64,000 nucleotides of DNA from a bacterium (GCA_020444065.1 JAHLLQ010000001.1:806001-870000); one strand, 5' to 3'; positions 47,401 to 56,538 are shown, counted from the first letter of the stretch. Numbers and translations: made by a program. The notes: generated by a model from the sequence alone, not told the origin.

Positions 47401-47861
47401 GGACCATCGAGGTCGACTATTGGAAGCGCAAGAGCCTTGTGATCCTGCAACTGGTCATCGGTATCGTTGTGTTCCTTGGTCTGATGGTGGCGATGGGGGG
47501 AAGCAAGCGTCTCTCAATCGGGGCGGCGGCAGTTGTTGTCGCTTTCATTCTCGCAAGCCTGACAGATGGCCTGTGGGGCAGGCTGTTTGCGACGGCTCTG
47601 GCGGCATCGCTCGCAGCGCTGGCCCTCGGAATCGTCCTCCTGTTTGTGGGGAAAGCGCGCGTCGCTGCGCAGGAGATCAGGAATCGCCCCAAGCCAGAGC
47701 CGACAATTCGCTTCGATGAAAGCCTGATGTCTGACTGGCCACCGCCGAAGCCCAAGGCAGATGACAAGGAAGAGCCGAAGGAGGAACCGGCGCCTCCTCC
47801 ACCGGCAAAGGAGGATCAGAAGAAGCCTGGCGAACCGACAGACGATCCCGAAGCGAAGTGA
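44466..47861 (+). CDS. Large exported membrane protein of unknown function (paralogue of the next gene)
   Basis: 1131 aa. The GTG at 44466 was chosen because GGAGG lies 8 bases upstream and it opens the signal peptide MRTLCRLAVVILVLAAAVAH (cleavage near AHA-Q); the longer frame has no such features. After the signal comes FVFVPYDKMEGPRF and VLVPYAEFLRL, a motif repeated in the next protein. About 950 residues of beta-rich sequence follow, full of alternating strands (YTVEFSATDEFQLLVPTSAG). A membrane region of three or four helices (about 990-1070) precedes a cytoplasmic tail rich in Pro, Glu and Lys. I do not recognise a characterised family. Topology suggests a large periplasmic sensor or scaffold anchored at its C-terminus. 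It is spaced 8 bp from the next gene, so the two form an operon. Confidence 0.8.
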   Translation: MRTLCRLAVVILVLAAAVAHAQQPDPSPTPAGFVFVPYDKMEGPRFSSDQSVLVPYAEFLRLKGADGPKSDSPEFEPVAAISSARYVGHVVDDVAAFDVELRIEVLARGDDFLVVPLPFTGAAIESATVEGPPASLAPPESGGGLVLTVRGEGERVLNLRLATQLETQGVEKHLRFTTPRAAASSIELHVPESVLLVEISDGLPARLGEAPQGESMILASAGSGDRVVLAYRPRAKEEGAAAETRLSVDQKLVLQVSPRDVQIRVRLSVDVLSGEAQSMALRVPPEVRLLGVSGSYLKSWSEPNANGEMSIELVRPMTENFEIALDAQMSDDNARLVIPEIRCMNAARESGTIVVVPTEGLYLWPDRTSGLDAISAVQAGSSSLAARAFQYAQPGWELALTRQEIPARLRAESIVLYEVTNDMVRIKSRHHIAVQARGIFGVTLEIPKDYELREAGPPDLVAGFRASDGRVEVNFRGEQRQAVDVELRLQRSRPSVEGRVQLQPIRIVNAEEDLGDIVLAAPLALKATEVEAKGLEPTDVRLLQGKLSNLRSSDLVSVLGYRYFSPTFQGLVAIERQRTRLTCETENLVSIMPSLMRIDATMNYTVEFSATDEFQLLVPTSAGEDVRITGADIKEKVRSTPGPNDELTTWTVRLQRRVLGGYTLRASFDVPLEGAESGKPVNVSVPIVCVAGVARETGHVAVARGENLEVRASVSEGLEVRDVKELPASLANAFLGFRYFEPREVDLKLELIRHELESVLGALIRRMHIDSVVNEQEKIVHEVYLEVQNNREQYLELKLPKGVEIWSASVRGASVRPAIREADGASLIELTKSESKDSAFRVRLIMHQTLEGNDLGRSGTLRFDPPEPLNIPVLRTTWRLFLPRDYRYVNFGGTMRLNEGGTTPWIEPATEALLNDLPAGIAGGVARPSLNPRVSHPQMNYDAQETDAERQARLQGAALDIAIVKEGAQFQFSKLSGVGTIEVDYWKRKSLVILQLVIGIVVFLGLMVAMGGSKRLSIGAAAVVVAFILASLTDGLWGRLFATALAASLAALALGIVLLFVGKARVAAQEIRNRPKPEPTIRFDESLMSDWPPPKPKADDKEEPKEEPAPPPPAKEDQKKPGEPTDDPEAK

Positions 47862-47869
47862 GGCGAGCC

Positions 47870-50800
47870 ATGAACCGCATCGCACTCCTCATTCTGATCG
47901 CGGCGGCGCTGGGACTGCTGGCGCCGCCCGCCCCGGCCAAGGAAACCCCGCCGGTCGAAGTCTTCTTCGTGCCGCGCGAGGATCTCGGGCGCGCACCCGG
48001 ATACACCGCAGAAGGCGTGTTCCTTCCATTAGATCAGGTCCTTGCTCTGATCGGTGAAGCCAATCGCCGCCAAGCCGCCAGGCCACCTGAGAAGGCACTG
48101 ACCTGCAAGTCGATCGAACTTGCGGGAGAGCTTGATCGCGATCTGCTGCTGCAAGGCGAGATTGCGTTCGATGCGCCTTGGGAGGGTTGGGCCGCCGTCC
48201 GCATCGACAATGGAAAAGTGCCCTGGACAGCTCAGGGCACACCGAACGATCCGCCGGCATTTCTCGTCGGCATCGATCGCGCAACCTACCTGATCGCACG
48301 GGGTCCAGGCGCAGGAGCGCTGCATGTCGAAGCTCAGTACTCCTTCAATGCCGATTCGCCGGATGCGATGGTTGCGATTGGAGCTTTCCATTCGCCGACG
48401 CGCATCTCGATCAAAACATCGGAGCACTGGCGCGCGATCGAATCCGATGCACCTTCGCGCGAGGAAGGCGACGTCCTGGTCGTTTCCCCGCTGCCCGATG
48501 AAGACTTGATGCTCTTCCCTCAGCGGCGCCCTCCGCTGCGCGAGGCCGATGCGATTCTACAGCATATTGATCGCACTGTGCGGGCCATTGGATCCGGACT
48601 CGAAGTTGTCGATGAAGTGAGCTTCGCCTCGCAGTTCGAAGAAGGCGCCGACCTCGAATTCGAATTACCGCAGGGACTGGAACTACTGGAGATGTCCACA
48701 TCCGGGCCTGCGAGAGCCGCCAGGATGGGCAATATTCACGTTACTCTGCGTGCTTTGAGCGCGACGGACGAGTTGCGCGTGACGCTTCGGTACAGCGCTT
48801 CCATGACCGGTGATGCCTACACCCTGCCACCGTTCCCATCGATCGGTGAGGAGGTCACTTCGACGGTCAGGATGAGAGGATCGGATGATTGGATTCCGTC
48901 TCTAACTCAGGACGTTCCGCAGCTTTCGTTCATGCAGGGCACAGCCGGCGATCGTCTGTATTCCTGTTGGGGAGCGCTGCCCGAACTGCAAGTCGCGCTG
49001 CTGCCGAAACACGTGGACACGCCGCCGCAGGTGATTGGGCTCGTGCGCATCGATCGCAACGAGGCGAATTCGGTCTTCACGATCTCCGGCATCTCGTCCG
49101 ATCGCCAGGAACTGCTCTTCCGATGTCATCCCGACTGGATTGTCACAGAAGTCGGCGGAAGTCAGCAGGGGCATTTCTACGAACAGTATTACACCCAGCG
49201 TCGAGCCGATGGACATTGGACCATCAAATGGGAATTTGCCACCGCTCCGAAGTACATTCAGGTCAAGTTGCACCACGCGGGTTCGTGGGGCGCGCCTGGA
49301 ACGACGAACCAGATGGAGTTTCCGTACCTCTCGCTGGAAGGCGAGCGCCCTTCGACTTATGAGCTCGGTGTCGAGAGCGACGAGACATTGGAACTTCAAC
49401 CGACGTCACTCGAGGACCTGACTGTCATCCCCGTCGGCGAATTGTCCGATGCCTGGAATCAGACAGTCGCTCTTGAAATAGCCAGAGTTCAGACTCAGCA
49501 GGGGGAACTGCCGTATCCTCGAGTCGATCTCGCGATGCGAGCAACAGGTTCGCATCCAAAAGGTTCTCTGGAGATTCGCGGACGCAGTTCCGAGACCCGC
49601 GCCACAGTGGTGACTGCACTCTCCATCCAGGAAGATCGCACGTTTGTGCGTACGCAGGTAAAATACGACGTGCGCTACGCGCCGCAGGATCGCTTTCAGG
49701 TAATCCTGCCGAAGGGTATCAGTTCCGCAGTGAAAGTCGATGGACCCGAAATCCGTGAAACCGTGCGCGAGACTGTTCCTGAAGGCGAGCTCTTCACGCT
49801 GACCACTCGCCATAGTGTCTTGGGCCAGTTCGCAGCGACGTTCGAATGGGCGGTGGATCGCTCGTCAACGGATGCGTCCGTGGACGCCCCCGAGATACGC
49901 GTCGTTGATGCCACCTATCAGCAGGGCTTTATTCTGCTGGAGGCGTCGGAAGCGCTGAAGTTGACGGCCGAGGCGAAGAACCTCGCGGAGACGGATCTCG
50001 CCGAGGTCCCCGACAATCCGTGGCAAGAAGGCAATCGTATTCTGGCCGCCTATCGCTATGTGGAGCCGCCGTATTCTCTTCGCATCGAAACGGAGAAGTT
50101 CCAGCCTGAGGAGTTGCTGTCGGGCCTTGTTCGCGAGGCCAATCTGCAGACGACGGTCTCGGAGTATGGCGAGAGATTGACGCTTGCCGAGTACCGCCTG
50201 CTGCCAATGGCGGAGCAGCAGTTCCTCGAAGTCGATCTCCCACTGGATGCGCAAGTCTGGTCGGTGCTCGTCAATCGCAAGGGCGAGCGCCCCGCGCGGC
50301 GCAATCGAGCAGATGGAACGAGCGTTCTGCTGGTTCCGTTGCCCACACGGCGCACCTCGGGGAGCGACGTGCAAATCTCTATTCTGTATCGCCAGCCCGG
50401 CCAGCCGTTGGATGCGGCGTCGAACCTCGACCTGGCGGCGCCATCACTGCCCGTGCCGGTCAACAAGACGACATGGCAACTCAACCTGCCGTACGGGTTC
50501 GAGTACCTGAGCTTCCAGGGCAGTTTCGTCGACTTGATCAATGTGCGCGAGCCGTTCGTTACGTTCCTTCGAAAGGCGTACTACCCTTCGCGGCTCGTTT
50601 TCCTGAATGCTTCGAGAGTATCTCTGATTATCTCGATGGCGATTCTGGCGTTGTTCGTATTCGTCGGTGTGATTGCCGTTCGGAAGTTCCGCGAAGCTCG
50701 GCAGAATCGCGAGCCGAAGGAGCCGGCCGTTTCGGCCTCCGGATGTGGGGTGCGTTTGATCGAGTGGCTTATAATCGGCGCAATCGTTGCGATTTTGGCA

Positions 50801-53800
50801 GCGATTTCCGTCCCGAATTTCATGGAGGCGCAAGTACGCTCCAAGGTTTCGCGCGTAAAGTCCGACGCCCGCTCGATGGCAACTGCGATCGAGAGCTACT
50901 TCGTCGACAACAACGGATATCCGTACAATTCCGAGATTCTCTGGCAGGGGCCGGTCAAGTACATGACGTCGTCCTTTGTCGACCCATACAACCTCAAGCC
51001 GGGCGAGTCACTGAAGTACCTGCAAGGCTTCGAGGCTGTGCGAAGTGCCGTGCAGGCCGGCATGGTTTTGCCGCAACAGCCGCCGAATTCCTTCTGGCTC
51101 GTCTACAGCGTCGGTCCTGACAATCGCGACGATCGCGCACAATTGCAGTACGATCCGACGAACGGCACGGTTAGCGCGGGCGACATCATTCGTATCGCCG
51201 AATCGAATTGGAATCCCTCGTACGGCAGACATCAGCAAGCACAACAGTCTGCTGGGAATGTCATCGACATTCAGACTCACGTCGATAGAGACGGGCGCAC
51301 TGTCGTCAGCAGAGTCAAGTCAGCTGAGCGAAGTCCTGCTCCCACCGAGGAATACCGTTGGGGTTTTGAGGGTGATTCCATTAGCCAGCAAGAGGAACAG
51401 CGGGTGCAGTCGAACTATTACTCCGATCCGTTTAGCACGCCTGCCGAATTCGCCGACAGAGAGTTGCGCGAAGCCGAGGAGGCAATGGCAGGCATTGATG
51501 TCAACCGGGTAGACAGCGGAGCGGCGAGCCCGTTCGGAGCAAGCTCGAGCGCTAGCGGTCCCAGTGTCGATGAGATTCCGACGGTTATCATGACCGATAA
51601 GATGACGGAGGACACGTTTGATTTCAGTACAGATGCTGAACAGAATCGCTTGCGATTCCAGGATGCGTTAGTATTGCAAGGCGAGGGGTCTCCGGGTGCC
51701 AGTCCTGGCGCTTCCAACTTAACATACCTCTTCGGGCAGGACGGTTCCCGCAGTCGCGATGGTGCCATTGCAACTACTGCGACAGACGCACGCCAGGCCG
51801 GGTTGCTTTCTCTCGCGATCGAGATTCCCGAAGGCGGTTATCAGCGCCAGTTTGAGGGGCTGACCGGCGATGCGTCGATGCGTGTCCGCTTGTTGGATCA
51901 GCATTCCTTCCAGCGCCTGCGCTTTGCCGTTTGGTTGCTCGTGGCGCTTGCTCTCGGCGCAGTGTGGATCGCTGCTCGCCAGTACTACCTGCATGCCATC
52001 GTTCTCACACTGGCCGTGGCGTTCTTCGGCCCGCTGATTGTGGCCACACCATGGGTGGCGTTCTACAATGCAGCGCTCCAGGGTGCATTGTTCTCTCTGC
52101 TGGCTCCATTGCTGGCACGGGTGATCCACTACACGGGACATGCACCCAAAGCGAAGGCCGTCGCCGTTGGCGCGCTTCTGCTTGCGCTAGCCCCGTTGCA
52201 GGGGACGCACGCGGAGGAGCCCGTTCGCCTGATCGCGCCATACGATGAAGGACTCCCGCAGCCCGGAGAGAATCCCAATGTCTTCGTCGATCGTGTGATG
52301 TTCGAAGAACTGTGGAATGCCGCACATGCTTCGACGGAGTCGCTTCCCGACAAACATCCCCCGGCATTCATCGCATCCTGGAAGCTGGTTGGCACTTGGC
52401 TGCCGGAGCGCTCGGTCGTCGAGGGCACGTTGACACTGCATGCCCTCAACACGGGCGACGGACCTTCACTGACGCCGGTTGCATTCGATCAACTCGCCTT
52501 CTCGGAACTGCAATCCACACCTCCCGGGGCAACGTTGCAGATGGAGGATGAGAAGCCGATGCTGCTTCTTCCCCCGCACTGGACCGGCATCGTGGAGGCG
52601 AGTTTCGAGGCCCCGTGTGATTCGCAAGGCACAAGCGGACGCCTTGAATTTCAGGCGCCTGCGTCAGGGACGGGTTTCTGGCAGATCTCGATTCCCTTTG
52701 CAAATGCCACGGCGGACTCCTCGCATCCAGTCATCATCGAACGCAAGGGAGAGACGTCTCTCCTGCGTGGCTCTGCATCCGAAGGACCGCAGACGATCGC
52801 CTGGTCGGCGGAAGGCGGCCCCAGCGTCCGCGAGCAAGCGAGCGACTGGCGTGCGGAAATCGAAACGGACATCACGTGGCAACATCTTGCCTACGCGCAG
52901 GCCTGGCAACTGCTGCGATTAAGCGCGACGTCGGATGCGGGTACTTTGCCCGGCGAAGTGTCCCTGAATGTCGGTCCTCTGCGCATCATGGATGTTGCCG
53001 GGCCGGCAGTGGAATCGGCTGTCATCGATGGGGATATCTTGAGGATTCGGCTGCGCGAGACGCGCGAAGCGAACATCGTGCTGCAGTCTGTATTGCCTGC
53101 CCCCCAGGGAGATTGGAGGGTTGGCGGTATCGGAGTCGGGGGCGGAACAACGTCCCGGCATATTGTCCGGTTCAACTTCGATGGCGGAATCGAGATTCGG
53201 GAGATGAGCCCCGTTGGGCTCGATCGCCAGGCTGCGCGGGGAGCGCGCTCCGGGTTCTCGACACAACAGTATCGCACGACTGCATCCGACTGGAATGCGA
53301 CGATCAAACTCGCGCGCCTCCCGGAAGTCTTCGATGCGAATGTAACGGAGCTCTTCGTGCCTGAGGAAGGTCGATTGCGCCACGCTGCCACCCTGCAGAT
53401 TCAACCACGCGGGACAGCTATCCGCACGCTTTCGCTTGAACTTCCTCCTGAAACGCGCGTGGAGGAACTGAGTGGCGACCAGTACACCGACTGGATCTGG
53501 AATAACGGCAGGCTGCAGGTTTTCCTCTCCCCTGCCGTCGAGAATCCGACAACGATCCAATTTCTGGCTTCCATTCCGCTCGAGGGAACGGCAAGCACGC
53601 TACACGTGCAGCCGCTGCGCATCGCATCGGAAGGCGACGTGAAGCAGAATATCGCCATCGTTCTTTCTCCCGATGTGGAACTAAAGGAAGTCGATTTGGC
53701 CGGCGCCACGGCCGAGCCGCCAAATCCACTGCACACGGGTCTGTTGGCGAAGTACTTCGGCTCTGAATGGGATCCCTTCGCACCGGGGCCGCAAGAGCCG

Positions 53801-55636
53801 CAGATGCAGATGCAACAGAACGCGATGCCGCCGGTCTCGCGCAGGGGTCCAAACCTGCGCCTGCGTGCCTACGAGTTGGCGCGACCGGCCGAAATGACGT
53901 TTGAACTGACGCGTATCGATGCGGCGGCGCTGGTGACGATCTTCAATCAGGTCACAGTGTCCGACGGCGTCCAAAGTCTGTCAGCAGTGCTGCGGGCGGA
54001 ACCCCGCCGGGGTCGGATGCGACAGGTAGAGGCGGTTCTTGCGCTTCCGGAATCGAATGCGGCTGCCGCTTCACGCCTGCAAGTCGATGGACCAATACGC
54101 AGCTTCCGCACGCAGGATGAAGGCAATGGTCGTGTTCGCGTGATCGCGGAGTTGGACGCCCCCTACTCCAGGCAGGTCCAATTGAATGTTCAATTGTACC
54201 AGTCGGCGGATACGGCCGCCGGCAGTGAGGTGGTGCCGACAGTTCTTCTTCCTGCGGATCAGTCCGGCTCACGGGCGCTGCTGCTGTTGCGTCGGGAATT
54301 CGAAGGCGAACTCAATCCGACCGACCGCGCCGGAGCGCGAAGCATCGAACCAACGGCGGTCCAGTGGCCGAGCAGCATGCGACCGCTCCCATCCGACCAG
54401 GTCTATGAGCTGGATCAGACCCGGCCGACGTTCAAAATCGTTCGCCATGCACAAGGTGAAACGCTGCGCGCGGTGGTCGAAGTACTGCGCCAGCGCACAA
54501 TCGTGACTCAGGATGGATTCGAGCGCCACGAACTGGAACTCGTCCTTCAGAACCAGTCGGAGCAATTCCTCCGCGTTGCCCTGCCGTACTCGCGCGACGA
54601 GATCTCCGTTTACGAAGTTCGTGTCGCGGGCAAGACAGTCAGCCCAACGTTTGGGAAAGAAGCTGGTCGGGATGTCCTGCTCATTCCTTTGATCCGCACT
54701 GGGATTCTGGATCCGGAACTCAATGCCCGCGTTGCCTACGCGGCAAAGACCGATTCGCTCGAAAGCAGTGGTAAGCGCGAACAGAAGCTGCCCGAAGTGT
54801 TGGGCGGCGTACCAGTGCTGCAGTCGGCCATGATCCTGATGATGCCGACGACCTACAAGTTCAAGCAGTTCGAAGGCTCCCTGAACCGCGTCGACCTCGT
54901 CGATCTGGAAGTGGACGAAGCGCTTCGCCAGGCGCGCCGGGCGGAGAATCTCTCCGAGGTCGCGCTGCGGTCGGAGGGCGAAACGCTGGAGAAGGCTCTG
55001 AGCAGCCTGAAGTCTGTGCAATCCAAGGCCACGAGCCAGTACAATTATGCGATGAGCACGTCGGAAGCGTACGATCGTCGCGGCGTCGCCAAGAAAGGCA
55101 AGGAAGTCGATCTCGGCATGAAGCTGCAGCAAGAGCGCGCGCAAAATCTGCAGCGTGCGAACGAAGCCCAGATCCAACTCTACAGCAACGTGCAGCGATT
55201 GATGCAAGCGGATGAGGATGTGGCTGTCCAGCAACTGGCCGGAGAGATCAGAAACCAGGCGATACAAGCGCCAACCGTCGCCCCTAGGGTTGAGGCGGCG
55301 CAGGTGGACTTCCCACGCGAAGGCGACGTGTTCGTCTTCCGCCAGATCCAGGGCACGGGCGCAATTCAGTTCGAATACGCCTCCCGCCAATCGACTGGAA
55401 AGCGAAACGACTTCCTGCTGGCCACGGCGTTCGTGGCGTTGTTGGTCAGCGCGCTTGCCGCCGGAAAGAAGGTCGTGACCTCGCGTCGGCGAGTCGGAAT
55501 CACGCTGATCGTCGTTGGGATCGTTGCGTACGCGCTCGCGGTCGCCATCGACCTGGCAATCCTGGCCGCCGTGGTCGGTGTGCTGATGATCCTGCTCGGG
55601 CGAAGCCCAAGGGATGCTGAGGAGGAAATCGCCTAG
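47870..55636 (+). CDS. Giant exported membrane protein, apparent two-gene fusion with embedded pseudopilin domain
   Basis: 2588 aa, starting at the ATG at 47870 (GAGG 6 bases upstream). First half: signal peptide (to about 24), VEVFFVPREDLGRAPGY then VFLPLDQVLALI, beta-rich periplasmic part, a helix at about 915-937, then a basic linker and a pseudopilin-like segment (about 958-1110). That segment has GCG-VRLIEWLIIGAIVAILA, VPNFMEAQVRSKVSR and YDPTNGTVSAGDI. A disordered stretch and three helices (about 1350-1422) end this half. Second half: a signal-peptide-like sequence (AVAVGALLLALAPLQGTHA, ending at residue 1448), VRLIAPYDEGLPQP, more beta-rich sequence, a probable coiled coil (about 2347-2446) and C-terminal helices (about 2515-2578). 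Function unknown; paralogous to the preceding gene. Confidence 0.82.
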   Translation: MNRIALLILIAAALGLLAPPAPAKETPPVEVFFVPREDLGRAPGYTAEGVFLPLDQVLALIGEANRRQAARPPEKALTCKSIELAGELDRDLLLQGEIAFDAPWEGWAAVRIDNGKVPWTAQGTPNDPPAFLVGIDRATYLIARGPGAGALHVEAQYSFNADSPDAMVAIGAFHSPTRISIKTSEHWRAIESDAPSREEGDVLVVSPLPDEDLMLFPQRRPPLREADAILQHIDRTVRAIGSGLEVVDEVSFASQFEEGADLEFELPQGLELLEMSTSGPARAARMGNIHVTLRALSATDELRVTLRYSASMTGDAYTLPPFPSIGEEVTSTVRMRGSDDWIPSLTQDVPQLSFMQGTAGDRLYSCWGALPELQVALLPKHVDTPPQVIGLVRIDRNEANSVFTISGISSDRQELLFRCHPDWIVTEVGGSQQGHFYEQYYTQRRADGHWTIKWEFATAPKYIQVKLHHAGSWGAPGTTNQMEFPYLSLEGERPSTYELGVESDETLELQPTSLEDLTVIPVGELSDAWNQTVALEIARVQTQQGELPYPRVDLAMRATGSHPKGSLEIRGRSSETRATVVTALSIQEDRTFVRTQVKYDVRYAPQDRFQVILPKGISSAVKVDGPEIRETVRETVPEGELFTLTTRHSVLGQFAATFEWAVDRSSTDASVDAPEIRVVDATYQQGFILLEASEALKLTAEAKNLAETDLAEVPDNPWQEGNRILAAYRYVEPPYSLRIETEKFQPEELLSGLVREANLQTTVSEYGERLTLAEYRLLPMAEQQFLEVDLPLDAQVWSVLVNRKGERPARRNRADGTSVLLVPLPTRRTSGSDVQISILYRQPGQPLDAASNLDLAAPSLPVPVNKTTWQLNLPYGFEYLSFQGSFVDLINVREPFVTFLRKAYYPSRLVFLNASRVSLIISMAILALFVFVGVIAVRKFREARQNREPKEPAVSASGCGVRLIEWLIIGAIVAILAAISVPNFMEAQVRSKVSRVKSDARSMATAIESYFVDNNGYPYNSEILWQGPVKYMTSSFVDPYNLKPGESLKYLQGFEAVRSAVQAGMVLPQQPPNSFWLVYSVGPDNRDDRAQLQYDPTNGTVSAGDIIRIAESNWNPSYGRHQQAQQSAGNVIDIQTHVDRDGRTVVSRVKSAERSPAPTEEYRWGFEGDSISQQEEQRVQSNYYSDPFSTPAEFADRELREAEEAMAGIDVNRVDSGAASPFGASSSASGPSVDEIPTVIMTDKMTEDTFDFSTDAEQNRLRFQDALVLQGEGSPGASPGASNLTYLFGQDGSRSRDGAIATTATDARQAGLLSLAIEIPEGGYQRQFEGLTGDASMRVRLLDQHSFQRLRFAVWLLVALALGAVWIAARQYYLHAIVLTLAVAFFGPLIVATPWVAFYNAALQGALFSLLAPLLARVIHYTGHAPKAKAVAVGALLLALAPLQGTHAEEPVRLIAPYDEGLPQPGENPNVFVDRVMFEELWNAAHASTESLPDKHPPAFIASWKLVGTWLPERSVVEGTLTLHALNTGDGPSLTPVAFDQLAFSELQSTPPGATLQMEDEKPMLLLPPHWTGIVEASFEAPCDSQGTSGRLEFQAPASGTGFWQISIPFANATADSSHPVIIERKGETSLLRGSASEGPQTIAWSAEGGPSVREQASDWRAEIETDITWQHLAYAQAWQLLRLSATSDAGTLPGEVSLNVGPLRIMDVAGPAVESAVIDGDILRIRLRETREANIVLQSVLPAPQGDWRVGGIGVGGGTTSRHIVRFNFDGGIEIREMSPVGLDRQAARGARSGFSTQQYRTTASDWNATIKLARLPEVFDANVTELFVPEEGRLRHAATLQIQPRGTAIRTLSLELPPETRVEELSGDQYTDWIWNNGRLQVFLSPAVENPTTIQFLASIPLEGTASTLHVQPLRIASEGDVKQNIAIVLSPDVELKEVDLAGATAEPPNPLHTGLLAKYFGSEWDPFAPGPQEPQMQMQQNAMPPVSRRGPNLRLRAYELARPAEMTFELTRIDAAALVTIFNQVTVSDGVQSLSAVLRAEPRRGRMRQVEAVLALPESNAAAASRLQVDGPIRSFRTQDEGNGRVRVIAELDAPYSRQVQLNVQLYQSADTAAGSEVVPTVLLPADQSGSRALLLLRREFEGELNPTDRAGARSIEPTAVQWPSSMRPLPSDQVYELDQTRPTFKIVRHAQGETLRAVVEVLRQRTIVTQDGFERHELELVLQNQSEQFLRVALPYSRDEISVYEVRVAGKTVSPTFGKEAGRDVLLIPLIRTGILDPELNARVAYAAKTDSLESSGKREQKLPEVLGGVPVLQSAMILMMPTTYKFKQFEGSLNRVDLVDLEVDEALRQARRAENLSEVALRSEGETLEKALSSLKSVQSKATSQYNYAMSTSEAYDRRGVAKKGKEVDLGMKLQQERAQNLQRANEAQIQLYSNVQRLMQADEDVAVQQLAGEIRNQAIQAPTVAPRVEAAQVDFPREGDVFVFRQIQGTGAIQFEYASRQSTGKRNDFLLATAFVALLVSALAAGKKVVTSRRRVGITLIVVGIVAYALAVAIDLAILAAVVGVLMILLGRSPRDAEEEIA

Positions 55637-56538
55637 CGGCGCCTCGTGCGGCGCAGAGCGTCCCAGGTGAAGATCGCCAGCCCGAGCCAGATCAGAAGGA
55701 AGCTGATGAACTTCATCGTCCCGAAGGGCTCTTTGTAGAGGAGCCACCCAAGGAGGAACTGAAGACTCGGGGCGATGTACTGGATGAATCCGACCGTGGT
55801 GTACTTCAAGCGACGGGCGGCGCCTGCAAACCAGAGCAGCGGCACTGCGGTGACGATCCCCGCGGCGACGAGGAGGATTGTGTCCGACCCATTGCCGGCA
55901 GCGAAATGGCTCTCGTGGGTCGCCATCAGCCACCCGACGTATCCGACAGCAATGGGCAACATCAGGAGTGTCTCTACAGTCAGACCGCCGAGGGCACCAA
56001 TCCGGGCGACCTTACGAATCAAGCCGTAGAGGCCAAACGAGAAGGCGAGAATGAAGGAGACCCATGGGACGGTCCCGACGAGCGTCGTCATCGCTAGTAT
56101 CCCGGCCAGGGCGCAGAAGAGGCTGACGACCTGCCAGCGGCGGAGCCGCTCGCCAAGGAAGAGCGCCCCCAGCAACACGTTCACCAGAGGGTTCATGAAG
56201 TAGCCGAGGGCGGCCTGGATGACGCGCTCGTGGGCCACGGACCAGATAAATGTCAGCCAATTGATCGAGACCAGCGTCGCCGTCGCCACGAGCGCCAGCA
56301 GCGTCCGCCAGTCGCGGAACACGCGGAGGATGGTTCGAGCCTCGCCAAGGACGAGAACGATTGCGATCAACAGGATGAAGGACCAGAGAGCCCGATGGGC
56401 CAGGACCTCCAAGGCCGGGATGTGGGCGACTGCCTTAAAGTAGATCGTCACAAACCCCCAGCCCCCGTACGCCAGGAGGCCATACATCACGCCGCGACGA
56501 GTTTCCGCGGGATCGGCTGGGTTGAGCTTGGGTGTCAA
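55633..56538 (-). CDS. rarD: RarD/EamA-family permease
   Basis: 301 aa with ten predicted membrane helices and the RarD-type start ETRRGVMYGLLAYGGWGFVT, IYFKAVAHIPALEVLAHRAL and the later NPLVNVLLGALFLGERLRRW and TTVGFIQYIAPSLQFLLGWL. The start is a TTG (56538) with AAAGG 8 bases upstream; starting at the internal ATG would remove residues that align with RarD. Family members are drug/metabolite-type exporters; the substrate of RarD itself is not firmly established. Its stop overlaps the stop of the convergent giant gene in a shared CTAG. Confidence 0.88.
   Translation of the reverse strand: MTPKLNPADPAETRRGVMYGLLAYGGWGFVTIYFKAVAHIPALEVLAHRALWSFILLIAIVLVLGEARTILRVFRDWRTLLALVATATLVSINWLTFIWSVAHERVIQAALGYFMNPLVNVLLGALFLGERLRRWQVVSLFCALAGILAMTTLVGTVPWVSFILAFSFGLYGLIRKVARIGALGGLTVETLLMLPIAVGYVGWLMATHESHFAAGNGSDTILLVAAGIVTAVPLLWFAGAARRLKYTTVGFIQYIAPSLQFLLGWLLYKEPFGTMKFISFLLIWLGLAIFTWDALRRTRRR

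Noticed and set aside
46245-47450. 401-aa minus-strand ORF inside the 1131-aa gene
   Set aside because: Antisense shadow without recognisable domains; the plus-strand frame has a signal peptide, membrane helices and a ribosome-binding site.
54269-55933. 554-aa minus-strand ORF opposite the end of the giant gene
   Set aside because: Shadow frame caused by GC-rich third positions; Arg/His/Leu-rich, no motif, and it also crosses into rarD.
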